Of a stretch of 64,000 nucleotides of DNA, positions 43,832 to 52,558 are shown piece by piece (the first letter of the stretch is position 1; the number at the start of each line of letters is the position of its first letter). Made by a program: the position numbers and the translations under genes. A model generated the notes under the pieces. It ran no database searches, was not told where the DNA came from, and saw nothing but the letters and a program-made list of their open reading frames with translations. Source of the stretch: Aneurinibacillus sp. Ricciae_BoGa-3 (GTDB taxonomy: Bacteria; Bacillota; Bacilli; Aneurinibacillales; Aneurinibacillaceae); NCBI RefSeq assembly GCF_028421645.1, contig NZ_CP116887.1:4218001-4282000 (forward strand), read 5' to 3'.

Positions 43832-44151
43832 ATTCTCCTCCCAGTATGCTATAATGTTTTTATCGATTTCTACATCAACCAATTGAACCCAATGTGAAAA
43901 TCCACTCAAAAGCATCCCCAACCTTAAAGCCAACGGAATTATGGAAAATATTTACATACGCTCCGGCGATAGCCTATCCCCCCCCTTCATGCATAGAGGA
44001 CAACATTTCCCCGGAGATACGCAAGGGGTCTGTGAACCGTGGCGTCCGCGGCCACGCAATATTCAAAAAATATTTATATTAATGAATTATTATTTAATTT
44101 TTACTCTCAATATAAAATTGTTGAATTTCAAATACGTATGTTTTAATTGAA
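43832..44151. other. GC-rich structured non-coding stretch near the island right end
   Basis: CTCCGG (43961-43966) can pair with CCGGAG (44011-44016), and CGTGGC (44038-44043) with GCCACG (44051-44056). This GC-rich block stands out in AT-rich DNA and ends with TATTTATATT. Confidence 0.4.
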
Positions 44152-44231
44152 TTAGGACATAGACCGTTTAAATTCAGTCTAATATTCGAAACCGATAGAC
44201 CGCTTAAGTGGATGGGTAACAGTATAATAGG
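44152..44231. repeat. right terminal inverted repeat of the island
   Basis: Reverse complement gives CCTATT...TTACCCATCCAC, TTAAGCGGTCTATCGG and TTTAAACGGTCTATGTCCT, the blocks of the left end (7940-7990) with extra spacer. Its end lies 55 bp from the duplicated chromosome. Confidence 0.7.
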
Positions 44232-44271
44232 AAAAGACAAGAGTAATTTTACGAAAAACTGAATATTTCTG

Positions 44272-44535
44272 ATGCGAGAGTTAACCGGTCTGTCGGAACG
44301 CCAGATCCGCTATTACGAAGAGCGCCGCTTAATTCACCCGGACAGATCGAAGGGCGGTACAAGAAAATTCTCTTTTGACGATGTGGAAAAACTCGTCCGC
44401 ATTGCCAATCAGATAGAGGACGGCTGGCAAACCTCAGAGATCAGAAAACAGGATTTAAAAGAAACGAATGCCCAAATCCGGGACAAAATGATTGCAGGAC
44501 AGCTTAACGCTGCTTTCCCCTCCCGCAAAATGTAA
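44272..44535 (+). pseudogene. tnrA: tnrA 5'-truncated copy (87 codons)
   Basis: Island DNA supplies ATG at 44272 and the next codons; from ELTG on it is identical to the complete tnrA at 7310. It lacks the first ~17 residues, including the start of the HTH, and has no TnrA box or ribosome site. Any product could keep the glutamine synthetase-binding tail but should not bind DNA well. Confidence 0.9.
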
Positions 44536-44833
44536 CCTTCCGCCATCGCTGGCCGGAAGGTCTCTTTAATGTTGGGCAAAAGCCCACTGGCTGACAGAGC
44601 TGCCTCTATCACGTTGAACGGAGATTTGTTAAAAAGTATGTTAGATTTCCTCACAATATAAATGTACCTGCTCAACTCCTTTATTATAATGTGATAAAAG
44701 TTAACAATCAGGAGGAGAGAACAATGAAAAAGGAAGAGGTCTTAACGCTTATCGACCCGTTCTACGTTTTTGTAGCAGCTCTGCTCGTCATCTCCATGCA
44801 AATCGGTTTCTCGCTGTTGGAAGCCGGATCAAC
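44287..44833 (+). repeat. right copy of ~547-bp direct repeat flanking the island
   Basis: Matches 7367-7913 base for base by eye. It restores the amt promoter and codons 1-37 in front of the rest of amt. Confidence 0.95.
44639..44655. promoter_or_regulatory. TnrA box of the functional amt gene
   Basis: TGTTAGATTTCCTCACA (one mismatch to consensus); TATAAT at 44685-44690, box centre about 50 bp before the predicted start point, as at TnrA-activated promoters. Confidence 0.75.
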
Positions 44834-46031
44834 CCGAATGAAAAACGCGGGGCATGTTGCCGGCAAACAGGTCATCAGCTTCGCTGTTGTCAGCCTATGT
44901 TTTTGGCTGTTTGGGTTCGGCATTACATTCGGGGAAGGCAACAGCTTTATGGGGCTGAGCGGCTGGGCGCTGCAGGTTCCGGATACTCAGGTAGATAAAG
45001 TATTCGCTTCGCTTGCCTGGGCAGGCGTGCCATTATCCCTTAAATTTCTTTTTCAGCTGTCCTTTGCAGCAGTCTCCATCGCTATCGCCTGGGGTGGCTT
45101 CGCGGAACGGGCAAAACTTTCCGCATATCTTATCTTCGGCGCTTTGTTTACCACCCTTGTTTATCCCGTCATCGGCCATTGGGTGTGGGGTGGCGGCTGG
45201 CTGGGCCAAATGGGCATGCAGGATTTCGCAGGTTCGACGGTTGTTCATCTGCAGGGCGGGATCGCGGCTTTAATCGCAACCATGCTGCTTGGGCCCCGCA
45301 TTGGAAAGTTCACCAAAGATAAAAAACCGAATCTTCTGCCGGGGCACAACCAGGTTTACTCGATTATTGGCGTGCTCATTCTCTGGATAGGCTGGTTTGG
45401 GTTTAACCCCGGTTCCACCATGAGTGTAAAGGATGGATTTTTTGGATACGTGGCGCTCACAACCAACCTGGCCACAGCGGCTGGTGCCATTGCGGCTATG
45501 TTTATGGCATGGACGGTTCTGGGTAAGGCTGATATTACGTATATGTTAAACGGTGTGCTTGCCGCGCTGGTGGCTATCACTGCATCCTGTGCTTTTGTTG
45601 AACCATGGGCTTCTGTTGTGATAGGCGCACTCGCTGGCATTATAACTTTCTTTACTTCTATCTATTTCGAACGCCGGGGTATCGACGATCCGGTCTGCGC
45701 ATTCTCTGTTCACGGAATTGCCGGAATATGGGGGACGCTTTCAACGGGCTTCTTCGCTTCACCTCGCCTTGTTAAACAGACAGGTGTTGGGCAAGCCGGC
45801 CTATTCTACGGCGGCGGTGTGCATCAATTATGGGTGCAAATAGTCGGGGTAGTAGGAGCTTCCGTGTACGTGGCCGTTGTGTGTTTTGTCATCCTATACC
45901 TCTTAAAGAAGACAATTGGACTGCGGGTTACAGCTGAGGAGGAAATCACTGGACTTGATCTAAGCGAGCATGGCGCATACGGTTATCCTGAACAACTTCA
46001 GGCTGATTCCGCCAATAAATCAGCTGTCTAG
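44724..46031 (+). CDS. amt: ammonium transporter Amt/NrgA (435 aa)
   Basis: ATG at 44724 follows AGGAGGAGAG; an upstream GTG at 44691 is inside the promoter. Eleven membrane segments are expected, with the family motifs SLLEAGSTR, FAERAKL, DFAGSTVVHLQGG (pore His) and AFSVHGIAGIWGTL (second pore His). It imports ammonium when nitrogen is low. In B. subtilis it is paired with the PII protein NrgB; here no PII gene follows. It is the intact copy of the gene split by the island. Confidence 0.95.
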   Translation: MKKEEVLTLIDPFYVFVAALLVISMQIGFSLLEAGSTRMKNAGHVAGKQVISFAVVSLCFWLFGFGITFGEGNSFMGLSGWALQVPDTQVDKVFASLAWAGVPLSLKFLFQLSFAAVSIAIAWGGFAERAKLSAYLIFGALFTTLVYPVIGHWVWGGGWLGQMGMQDFAGSTVVHLQGGIAALIATMLLGPRIGKFTKDKKPNLLPGHNQVYSIIGVLILWIGWFGFNPGSTMSVKDGFFGYVALTTNLATAAGAIAAMFMAWTVLGKADITYMLNGVLAALVAITASCAFVEPWASVVIGALAGIITFFTSIYFERRGIDDPVCAFSVHGIAGIWGTLSTGFFASPRLVKQTGVGQAGLFYGGGVHQLWVQIVGVVGASVYVAVVCFVILYLLKKTIGLRVTAEEEITGLDLSEHGAYGYPEQLQADSANKSAV

Positions 46032-46046
46032 CAGCTGTCTTACTGT

Positions 46047-46080
46047 AAGCCGGGCCCTGTTGCAGAGCCCGGCTTATTTA
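46047..46080 (+). terminator. terminator after amt
   Basis: AAGCCGGGC pairs with GCCCGGCTT, then ATTTATT. Confidence 0.85.
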
Positions 46081-46099
46081 TTCAGGGATGAGGTGCCCG

Positions 46100-47173
46100 A
46101 TGGAACACACCCAAAATTATGATTCCTTGCAGGCAAAAATTCGGCAGGCCAACTCTCCTGACGAGCTTCGTAAAATTCATGATTCATTGCCTGATTACTT
46201 ACGATCGGTTTCTTTTACCCGCGATAAAACAATCGAGTTATATCAACAGGTGAGCCAAATCCATGATGCACTCATGCAGCAGGCATTACAATATGCTGAG
46301 TCCCTTGTAAGAGAAACGATTCCAGGAGAGCATCCGGAGTTCTGCTGGGTAGTAATGGGCAGCGGTGGCCGAAAGGAACAAACCTTATGGACGGACCAGG
46401 ATAACGGGCTTATTTACAGCTATCCACCGGATCAAAACCCCCGGCAAGTGGATGCCTATATGGAACACATGGCCAGGATCGCTGTCGATTGCCTGGAGCA
46501 AATCGGATACCCTTTATGCCCTGGCAATGTTATGGCTACGAATAAAAAATGGTGCGGACCGGAAGAACATTGGATCACCACGTTTGAAACATGGGCTCGA
46601 TCCTTAACGGATGAAGCGGTTCGATTTTTACTGATAGCCGCTGATTTCCGGGTACTCCGGGGCAATAAGGCGATCGGAAACAGAGTAAAGCTGTCATTTC
46701 TTAACTTATTCCAGCATGAACCTCATCTGCTTCAGCTTATTGCGAAACACGCGGCCCTGCCTACCGTTCCAACCGGATTATTTGGGCAAATCTTTACAGA
46801 GCAATGGGGAATACATGCAGGGATGTTAAACATTAAATATGCCGCGTATGTTCAGTTCGTCAACTGTGTGCGTCTCTGGTCGCTGTCTAATGGAATTGCT
46901 GATACAGCTACCCTTTCCAGAATAAGCAGACTGAAAGATTCGCATATCTGGCGGGCTGAAGAAGCGAAAGAGGCCGAAATAGCATTTACGGATGTGATGT
47001 ATTTACGCCTTATGAATCATCTAAATCAGAAGCAAGATAATAGACTACACCGCAATCACATCAACCCTAATCACTTATCCAGAGGAGATATGAGCACGCT
47101 GAAGCGCGCCTTAAAGTCAGCCCGGGCTCTCCAGCGCAAAGCGAAAATCGCATTTAACGTTCATAAGGGGTGA
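46100..47173 (+). CDS. DUF294 nucleotidyltransferase, GlnD-like (357 aa)
   Basis: ATG at 46100 follows GAGGTG. The pol-beta motif is intact: VMGSGGRKEQTLWTDQDNGLIY (Gly-Ser then D-x-D, about residues 86-108). The C-terminal half (about 190-350) is the helical DUF294 C-terminal domain. These proteins resemble the nucleotidyl-transfer half of GlnD, but usually accompany CBS-domain or exonuclease genes. It overlaps the downstream exonuclease by a few bases, so they act together, next to amt; a nitrogen-signalling role is possible. Confidence 0.85.
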   Translation: MEHTQNYDSLQAKIRQANSPDELRKIHDSLPDYLRSVSFTRDKTIELYQQVSQIHDALMQQALQYAESLVRETIPGEHPEFCWVVMGSGGRKEQTLWTDQDNGLIYSYPPDQNPRQVDAYMEHMARIAVDCLEQIGYPLCPGNVMATNKKWCGPEEHWITTFETWARSLTDEAVRFLLIAADFRVLRGNKAIGNRVKLSFLNLFQHEPHLLQLIAKHAALPTVPTGLFGQIFTEQWGIHAGMLNIKYAAYVQFVNCVRLWSLSNGIADTATLSRISRLKDSHIWRAEEAKEAEIAFTDVMYLRLMNHLNQKQDNRLHRNHINPNHLSRGDMSTLKRALKSARALQRKAKIAFNVHKG

Positions 47174-47175
47174 GC

Positions 47176-47934
47176 ATGATGAATCCTCAACCGCCGGACC
47201 AGGGCAACTGGAAACAATTTATTTCCCGTATGTTGTCACTTGGTTTACAGCGAAATCAGATTCCCGTAGGAAGCGAAGGCAGCTCCCCTAATTTTCACAT
47301 CGAAGCGCTTATCCGCAGCCTTATGAAAGAAGCAAACAAAAATCAGATAAAATTAAGCACGCCCCTGCAGGAGATTCCCTTTGTTATCCTTGATACGGAA
47401 ACAACCGGATTTCATCCCTATCATGGAGATGAGATTATATCGCTTGCAGCTGTGAAAGTGATTTTCGGGGAGATGACAACCAACGTGTATCAGACGCTAG
47501 TCAAACCCTCTACCTCTGTTCCCGCACACATCACAGAGCTTACCGGTTTATCCGATATTTCATTGCAGGATGCCCCTCGTCTGCGCGATGTAATCCACGA
47601 CATTCTCCACTTTGTAAGCGGTGGGGTTATCGCAGGTTATCACATCAGCCATGACATTACGTTCCTTAACGCGTATCTGTGGTACCATCACAGGACTCGT
47701 ATAACGCAGCGAATCATTGAAATAAAAAATATTGTAGAAAAAATGTGGGAACGCACTTTTACAGATCTCGATGAAACGCTGGATTACTTTGGAATTGACA
47801 AAGAAAACCGGCACACTGCGCTGGGAGATGCGAAAATGACAGGCCGATTATGGCTATATGTACTGGAGGAGTGCCGCCGGAAGGATATTAACACACTTGA
47901 AGATCTATATAGTAAGGTAGCCAATTCCCAGTGA
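47176..47934 (+). CDS. DEDDh 3'-5' exonuclease, DnaQ-like (252 aa)
   Basis: Exo I is FVILDTETTGFHP (acidic pair near residue 72), Exo II GYHISHDITFLN, and Exo III HTALGDAKMT with the His of the DEDDh class. The N-terminal ~60 residues are an extra region. AAGGGG lies upstream. It is coupled to the DUF294 gene, a known pairing in Bacillales and proteobacteria (CBS-DUF294 / PolC-type exonuclease). Confidence 0.88.
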   Translation: MMNPQPPDQGNWKQFISRMLSLGLQRNQIPVGSEGSSPNFHIEALIRSLMKEANKNQIKLSTPLQEIPFVILDTETTGFHPYHGDEIISLAAVKVIFGEMTTNVYQTLVKPSTSVPAHITELTGLSDISLQDAPRLRDVIHDILHFVSGGVIAGYHISHDITFLNAYLWYHHRTRITQRIIEIKNIVEKMWERTFTDLDETLDYFGIDKENRHTALGDAKMTGRLWLYVLEECRRKDINTLEDLYSKVANSQ

Positions 47935-47960
47935 GAACATCTTCTGCTCTGCAAGAATGA

Positions 47961-47996
47961 AAGAAGCCCCCGGTATTCAAACGGGAGCTTCTTCGT
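47961..47996. terminator. bidirectional terminator between exonuclease and map
   Basis: AAGAAGC..CCCG pairs with CGGG..GCTTCTT; serves both converging genes. Confidence 0.75.
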
Positions 47997-48001
47997 ATTG
48001 T

Positions 48002-48748
48002 TTACAATTCCGTCAGGATGACCGGGCCATCGGCCGTAATCGCGATAGTATGCTCGTATTGAGCGGAAAGGCTGCCATCGCGGGTCCTGGCTGTCCACCC
48101 GTCTTCATCTACTTTAGTATGGAATTTGCCTGTGTTAAGCATCGGCTCAATGGTGATGACCATGCCTTCTTTCAGACGTGGTCCTTTGCCGGCCGGTCCA
48201 AAATGGGGCACATAGGGGTCCTCGTGCATTTCCTGGCCGATTCCGTGCCCAGTAAAATCCCGGACAACTGACAGGCCCTCCGATTCCGCATATACCTGAA
48301 TCGCATGCGAAATATCGCCAAGCCGGTTTCCATCAACCGCCTGCTCAATTCCTAGAAAAAGAGATTTCTTTGTCACGTCCAGCAGGTGCCTTGCCTGCTG
48401 AGAAATATTTCCGACACCATATGACCAAGCGGAATCAGCAAGCCAGCCATTTAGATTAACGACCATATCAATGGTCACAATATCCCCATCTTTTAGTTCG
48501 TACTTACCTGGAAATCCATGGCAGACCACGTCATTGACAGAAGCGCAGGTTGCATACTGATACCCATGATATCCTTTTTGTTCAGGGGTAGCACCATGCT
48601 TAAGGATGAACTGCTCCGCAAACTGGTCAATCTCCTGTGTCGTCACTCCCGGCTTAATCCGTTGGGCGATCTCCTGGTGGCAAGCTGCAAGTATTTTACC
48701 GGCTTCTCGCATCCGGGCAATTTCTTCTTTCGTCTTAATTACAATCAT
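48002..48748 (-). CDS. map: methionine aminopeptidase type I (248 aa)
   Basis: The metal ligands of type I enzymes are visible: GYHGYQYATCASVNDVVCHG (His), DIVTIDMVV (Asp), DFTGHGIGQEMHEDP (Asp/His region), ITIEPML (Glu) and YEHTIAI (Glu). It removes the initiator methionine from new proteins. GAGGTG precedes ATG 48748. It lacks the N-terminal SH3-binding extension and is not in the ribosomal protein cluster, so it is probably a second map-type gene. Confidence 0.95.
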   Translation of the reverse strand: MIVIKTKEEIARMREAGKILAACHQEIAQRIKPGVTTQEIDQFAEQFILKHGATPEQKGYHGYQYATCASVNDVVCHGFPGKYELKDGDIVTIDMVVNLNGWLADSAWSYGVGNISQQARHLLDVTKKSLFLGIEQAVDGNRLGDISHAIQVYAESEGLSVVRDFTGHGIGQEMHEDPYVPHFGPAGKGPRLKEGMVITIEPMLNTGKFHTKVDEDGWTARTRDGSLSAQYEHTIAITADGPVILTEL

Positions 48749-48941
48749 AAACGCACCTCGGTCTATTCTACACAGTAAGGATATTTTCCCTCTACCTTAT
48801 ATTTTAACATAAACGGACAAATTTTCTCATGCCGCCACAAAAATAAGCGCTGCCGACCATTATTTATTGGTTACATACCGCTTATCTTTTAAAAACATTC
48901 GCCAGAAATTTTTTTATAAAGCTACGCGCAAAAAAAAACGC

Positions 48942-48974
48942 AAAAAAGGCCGCAGATTCTGTGATCGTACGGCT
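48942..48974 (-). terminator. terminator after the 71-aa membrane protein gene
   Basis: On the minus strand AGCCG pairs with CGGC around a 16-nt loop and CTTTTTTG follows. Confidence 0.6.
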
Positions 48975-48995
48975 TAACCCACATCTGTATGCTGT

Positions 48996-49211
48996 CTACA
49001 CAACATGCAGTACATTATGAACAATAAAAAACATGCATAGAACAGCGTTGACAACGATTAGAATATCAACAGCCAGATCGCCTTTATCCTTTGGCTGGCT
49101 GAATGATAGCTTCTGTTTCTTCATCCTCCGATAGGCAACAATCCTGCGGACCCCGAAAAAACTGACCAGAACGGCCAACAGCAACACGAGATAGGCTGTA
49201 ACGTAATACAT
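48996..49211 (-). CDS. small two-TM membrane protein (71 aa)
   Basis: Membrane segments at about 3-22 and 47-68, separated by a basic cytosolic loop (RRMKKQKLSFSQPKDKG). No family recognised. It stands alone between map and the sRNA candidate on the other strand, with GGGGGT upstream of ATG 49211. Confidence 0.7.
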   Translation of the reverse strand: MYYVTAYLVLLLAVLVSFFGVRRIVAYRRMKKQKLSFSQPKDKGDLAVDILIVVNAVLCMFFIVHNVLHVV

Positions 49212-49243
49212 AGTAGACCCCCGAAACCTGATGTCCTATTCAT

Positions 49244-49272
49244 TTGACCCTATAAAACTTTCTTATTATACC
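49244..49272 (+). promoter_or_regulatory. promoter of the sRNA candidate
   Basis: TTGACC (49244-49249) and TATACC (49267-49272) are spaced by 17 bp. Start expected near 49279. Confidence 0.5.
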
Positions 49273-49278
49273 TGACAT

Positions 49279-49410
49279 ATTAAAGGAACAGAACAAAAAA
49301 ATTTTTAAAAAAGTTGTTTTAACAAGTTCTATACAGGGAATATTATAAGTAACTCCCTTTGAACAACTGATTACACCTCCCCTCACTCCCGTATTGGGAG
49401 TCTTTTTTTT
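49279..49410 (+). ncRNA. C-rich small RNA candidate (~130 nt)
   Basis: A promoter is followed by 100 nt without an ORF, then the terminator ACTCCC-GTATT-GGGAGT and eight T. Before the terminator, CTCCCTTTG and CACCTCCCCTC are C-rich, unpaired-looking and complementary to ribosome sites (AGGGGAGGTG). This resembles sRNAs such as RsaE/RoxS and FsrA, which use such C-rich loops to block translation. Its nearest coding gene lies on the other strand. Homology is not shown. Confidence 0.45.
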
Positions 49411-49417
49411 ACATGTG

Positions 49418-49449
49418 AAAAAGGCATGCCCTTCAGGGTATGCCTTTTG
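49418..49449. terminator. terminator after the CorC-type gene
   Basis: AAAAAGGCATGCCC pairs with GGGTATGCCTTTT around TTCA (49419-49449). It lies just past the CorC-type stop (49458) on the minus strand and could also stop rightward transcription. Confidence 0.85.
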
Positions 49450-49457
49450 TCCGTTCA

Positions 49458-50291
49458 TCAGCTTTCTGCAAGCCGCTTGACTTCGATTTGTTTAATTGTG
49501 AGACCGCGGGTTTTTTTTATGGTAATCAGCCAGTTGTCTTCTTTAACCTGCTTTCCTTCTTGAATGTCCATAACCTGTGCCGCGACCCATCCTCCAATCG
49601 TATCAAACTCCGGATCGGCCGCAATGCCTGTCAAATCTTCTATTTCCGATAACAGAACTTTATTATCCACCAGAAAATGGTCATTTCCGATGATTTGAAT
49701 CGGATCAGTCTCATGCTGATCAAATTCATCGTGAATTTCACCGACGATTTGCTCCAGAATATCTTCCATCGTCACCAAACCTGCCGTACCGCCATATTCA
49801 TCCACAAGCAGAGCCAGCGATGCTCTCTCCTCTTTCATTCTTTGGAGAAGTGATTGGAGCGGACTCCCATCGTTTGCAAAGATAGCCGGGCGAATTAAGG
49901 TTTTTATATCGATGCGCGGATTGTCTAGGTAGTGGAAAAACAAGTCTTTCGTATGCAGTATGCCTATGATGTGGTCCTTATCTCCCTCAATAACGGGAAA
50001 ACGGGTGTATCCCTCTTTTTTTATGGCAACGATGTTTTCTTCAAGCGGAGCATCCACGTTAAGGCATACCATCTCCGTTCGCGGAACCATGATTTCCCGT
50101 GCGACCCGCTCCTCAAATTTAAAAATATTCATCAGATAGGTGTATTGGTTAGAGTTGATCTCCCCTCTATCCAGGCTTTGATCCAGGATAAAACGCAATT
50201 CCTCTTCCGGCTGCCCTTCTTCATCATCCTTTGTCGGATTTATTCCTATCAATCGGCCAACCGATCCCAGTAAATTGATTATACTCCCCAT
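49458..50291 (-). CDS. CorC/HlyC-type CBS-domain protein (277 aa)
   Basis: A CBS pair (about 65-190: REIMVPRTEMVCLNVDA and EERASLALLVDEYGGTAGLVTMEDILEQIVGEI) precedes the transporter-associated CorC/HlyC domain (about 200-275). The membrane DUF21 domain common in Gram-positive relatives is absent, giving the short CorC form. It probably supports Mg/Co efflux. ATG 50291 with a GGGAGT region upstream. Confidence 0.9.
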   Translation of the reverse strand: MGSIINLLGSVGRLIGINPTKDDEEGQPEEELRFILDQSLDRGEINSNQYTYLMNIFKFEERVAREIMVPRTEMVCLNVDAPLEENIVAIKKEGYTRFPVIEGDKDHIIGILHTKDLFFHYLDNPRIDIKTLIRPAIFANDGSPLQSLLQRMKEERASLALLVDEYGGTAGLVTMEDILEQIVGEIHDEFDQHETDPIQIIGNDHFLVDNKVLLSEIEDLTGIAADPEFDTIGGWVAAQVMDIQEGKQVKEDNWLITIKKTRGLTIKQIEVKRLAES

Positions 50292-50492
50292 CTACAGCCC
50301 GCTTGGGACTCACCTCCGAATAATGCATCCACATTGCTTACTCTTATTTTACAAAAAATCAACCGATTCAGTCTACGAAAAGATAAATATGTGAACAAAA
50401 GTTGACCTGTTCTTTTTTTGAACTAATTATACCATAAACCACGGCGTTTGCGCCGCGCGACAGCGTGTACGAAAGCCTCCGTTGCCATATGG

Positions 50493-50521
50493 AAAAAAAC
50501 CGCTGTTTTTTAAACAACGGC
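50493..50521 (-). terminator. terminator after the STAS gene
   Basis: On the minus strand GCCGTTGTTT pairs with AACAGCGGT and TTTTTTT follows. Confidence 0.8.
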
Positions 50522-50538
50522 CTGTTGATAACAGGTGT

Positions 50539-50841
50539 TTATTCTGTTGGGAACACCTTCGTTAACCGGGTTAATTCAAACAGTTCTTTTACCGATCCGT
50601 TCAGTCCCTGGATAGTTACTTGACCTTTATTCTGCAGCGCCCGTTTGTGAATAGCCACAAGAACTCCCAGACCTGAGCTGTCAATGTAGTTCACTTCTGA
50701 TAAATTAAAAACAAAATGACTGAGCCCTTTTTCGAGACATTGAAGGAGTTGCTCTCGAAGAACTGTCGATTCTTCAACATATATCTCTCCTGAAAGTGTA
50801 ACGAGAACCTGGTTATTGGACACTTTAACATCCCGAATCAT
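50539..50841 (-). CDS. STAS-domain anti-sigma factor antagonist (100 aa)
   Basis: The STAS fold is complete; the phosphorylatable serine is in NYIDSSGLGVLV near residue 55. Such proteins, when dephosphorylated by a PP2C phosphatase, bind the anti-sigma-type kinase. Both partners are encoded in the same direction (52559-53029 and 53036-54070), with a chemoreceptor gene between. Confidence 0.92.
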   Translation of the reverse strand: MIRDVKVSNNQVLVTLSGEIYVEESTVLREQLLQCLEKGLSHFVFNLSEVNYIDSSGLGVLVAIHKRALQNKGQVTIQGLNGSVKELFELTRLTKVFPTE

Positions 50842-50864
50842 GTCTGTATCTTTCCTCTCGTCGT

Positions 50865-52553
50865 TTAAATTTTAAATGTCTCCACACTTATCTTTAGTTC
50901 GTTAGCCATCGCACTCGTCTCCTGTGAGCTGGCGGCAATGGTTTCCATCGCTGCAGACGTTTCTTCGACGGAAGCTGACACCTCGCTTGCGTTATGAGAA
51001 GTCCGTTCGACAACAGAGGCAAGTGAATGAATTAAAGCTACAATTTTATCTGACCCGGCTACTTCCTCATCTGTCACTTCTACAATACTTCGAATTTCTT
51101 TAACCGTACCGTCTACAGCCGATAGAATATCATCAAGTGCCTGCCCTGCCTTAGAAACAATCGTTACGCTGTTTTCAACTTCCTCCCGCGACTGGCGGGT
51201 AGAGTCTGCCGCCACCCCTGTGCTCTGGGCAATCTTTCTAACAATTTCCGCAACCTGCCCGGCCCCCTCATTCGACTGTTCAGCCAGCTTACGGACTTCA
51301 TCGGCTACCACAGCAAACCCTTTTCCCGCTTCACCGGCCCTGGCGGCTTCGATGGCAGCGTTAAGGGCAAGAAGATTGGTTTGGGTAGCGATTTGCGTAA
51401 TGGTATCGGTTATCGAGCCTATTTCTGTGGAATAGTCATTCAGCGTTGCCATGAGACTCTCGGTATCACGGGTCTGGGTTTTCACATTTTCCATAAGCTG
51501 AATGGTTTCATTAACAATTTCCTTTCCTTTCGAGGCGGTGGCCATTGTTAGTTCAGAACTGTCTGCTGCCGAAGCTGCTTTTCCCTTTGCAATTTGAATC
51601 AGAGAGGAGAGTTCAAGCAGCACCTTAGAAGCATCCACTACCGACTGACTTCCTGTTTCCGCATCTACCGAAACTGTATAAATGCTGGACGATACCTCCG
51701 TTACTGCGGCAGTAACTTCCTCTGTAGAAGCGGCCATTTCTTGCGAAGTAGCGGCGAGTTCATCTGCCGCTCTTTCCACATTTGCCACAATTCTGTGCAG
51801 ATTCTCCACCATTTTATTAAAGGCTTCTGACAGCTGGCCTATCTCATCGCTGCTTTTAACAGTTAGGGGATCAACGGTTAAGTCTCCTTCAGCCACCGAA
51901 TTGGCATGCTTGGCGAGATCGCGAAGCGGGCGGCCAATGGCTCTTCCATATAGAAGGCCTATCGCGATAGCAAGGGCGGTAGCCGCAAGCATCATAACGA
52001 TTTGAATCATGCGTGTAAACGCATAGGCATTGCTGTTGTCCACCTTCAATTGTTCGGCTACCTGTTGGTTGATTTGGATTAACTGTTGTGCTTCCGTACT
52101 TGCCTTAGTAAAAGGTACCCCACCTTTTTTAAGGCCCTGGCTTGCTGCCGGGTAATTGCCACTTCTAATTAAACGAATATTGTCGGCTACAATCTGCGTA
52201 AAATCACCCCAGTCTTTTTTGAAGTTTTCAAATACCTGTTTTTCTTCAGGGGTCATTTGCCCTCGCCCATACGTCGCAACGGCATTTGTAATTTGGTTTA
52301 TATCTTCTTCAGCCTTATTTGTAAAGGAAGGATCCTTTGTATTTACCGCGGTAAGCATGTTGACCCGTGTATTTTCAGAAAGTCGGCTAATGCTTGCAAG
52401 CTGGGTCAACGGAATTACGCGGTTTTGATACATGTTTTCGCCATTTGCATTGATACGTCCAACCGACAAAATAGAATAAATTCCAACAATCAGAATCAAA
52501 GTTGAAATGACCATATAAGACAGGACTAACTTTACTGTTATTTTCTTGTTCAT
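50865..52553 (-). CDS. methyl-accepting chemotaxis protein (562 aa)
   Basis: Membrane segment 1 (about 8-28), a ~155-residue extracytoplasmic four-helix-bundle sensor, membrane segment 2 (about 183-203), HAMP (to ~255), then the signalling domain with the conserved hairpin tip ([41 protein letters not shown]). No C-terminal CheR pentapeptide. It is inside a partner-switch operon (STAS after it, ATPase and phosphatase before it), so it may feed that pathway rather than the flagellar one alone. Confidence 0.93.
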   Translation of the reverse strand: MNKKITVKLVLSYMVISTLILIVGIYSILSVGRINANGENMYQNRVIPLTQLASISRLSENTRVNMLTAVNTKDPSFTNKAEEDINQITNAVATYGRGQMTPEEKQVFENFKKDWGDFTQIVADNIRLIRSGNYPAASQGLKKGGVPFTKASTEAQQLIQINQQVAEQLKVDNSNAYAFTRMIQIVMMLAATALAIAIGLLYGRAIGRPLRDLAKHANSVAEGDLTVDPLTVKSSDEIGQLSEAFNKMVENLHRIVANVERAADELAATSQEMAASTEEVTAAVTEVSSSIYTVSVDAETGSQSVVDASKVLLELSSLIQIAKGKAASAADSSELTMATASKGKEIVNETIQLMENVKTQTRDTESLMATLNDYSTEIGSITDTITQIATQTNLLALNAAIEAARAGEAGKGFAVVADEVRKLAEQSNEGAGQVAEIVRKIAQSTGVAADSTRQSREEVENSVTIVSKAGQALDDILSAVDGTVKEIRSIVEVTDEEVAGSDKIVALIHSLASVVERTSHNASEVSASVEETSAAMETIAASSQETSAMANELKISVETFKI

Positions 52554-52558
52554 GATGT

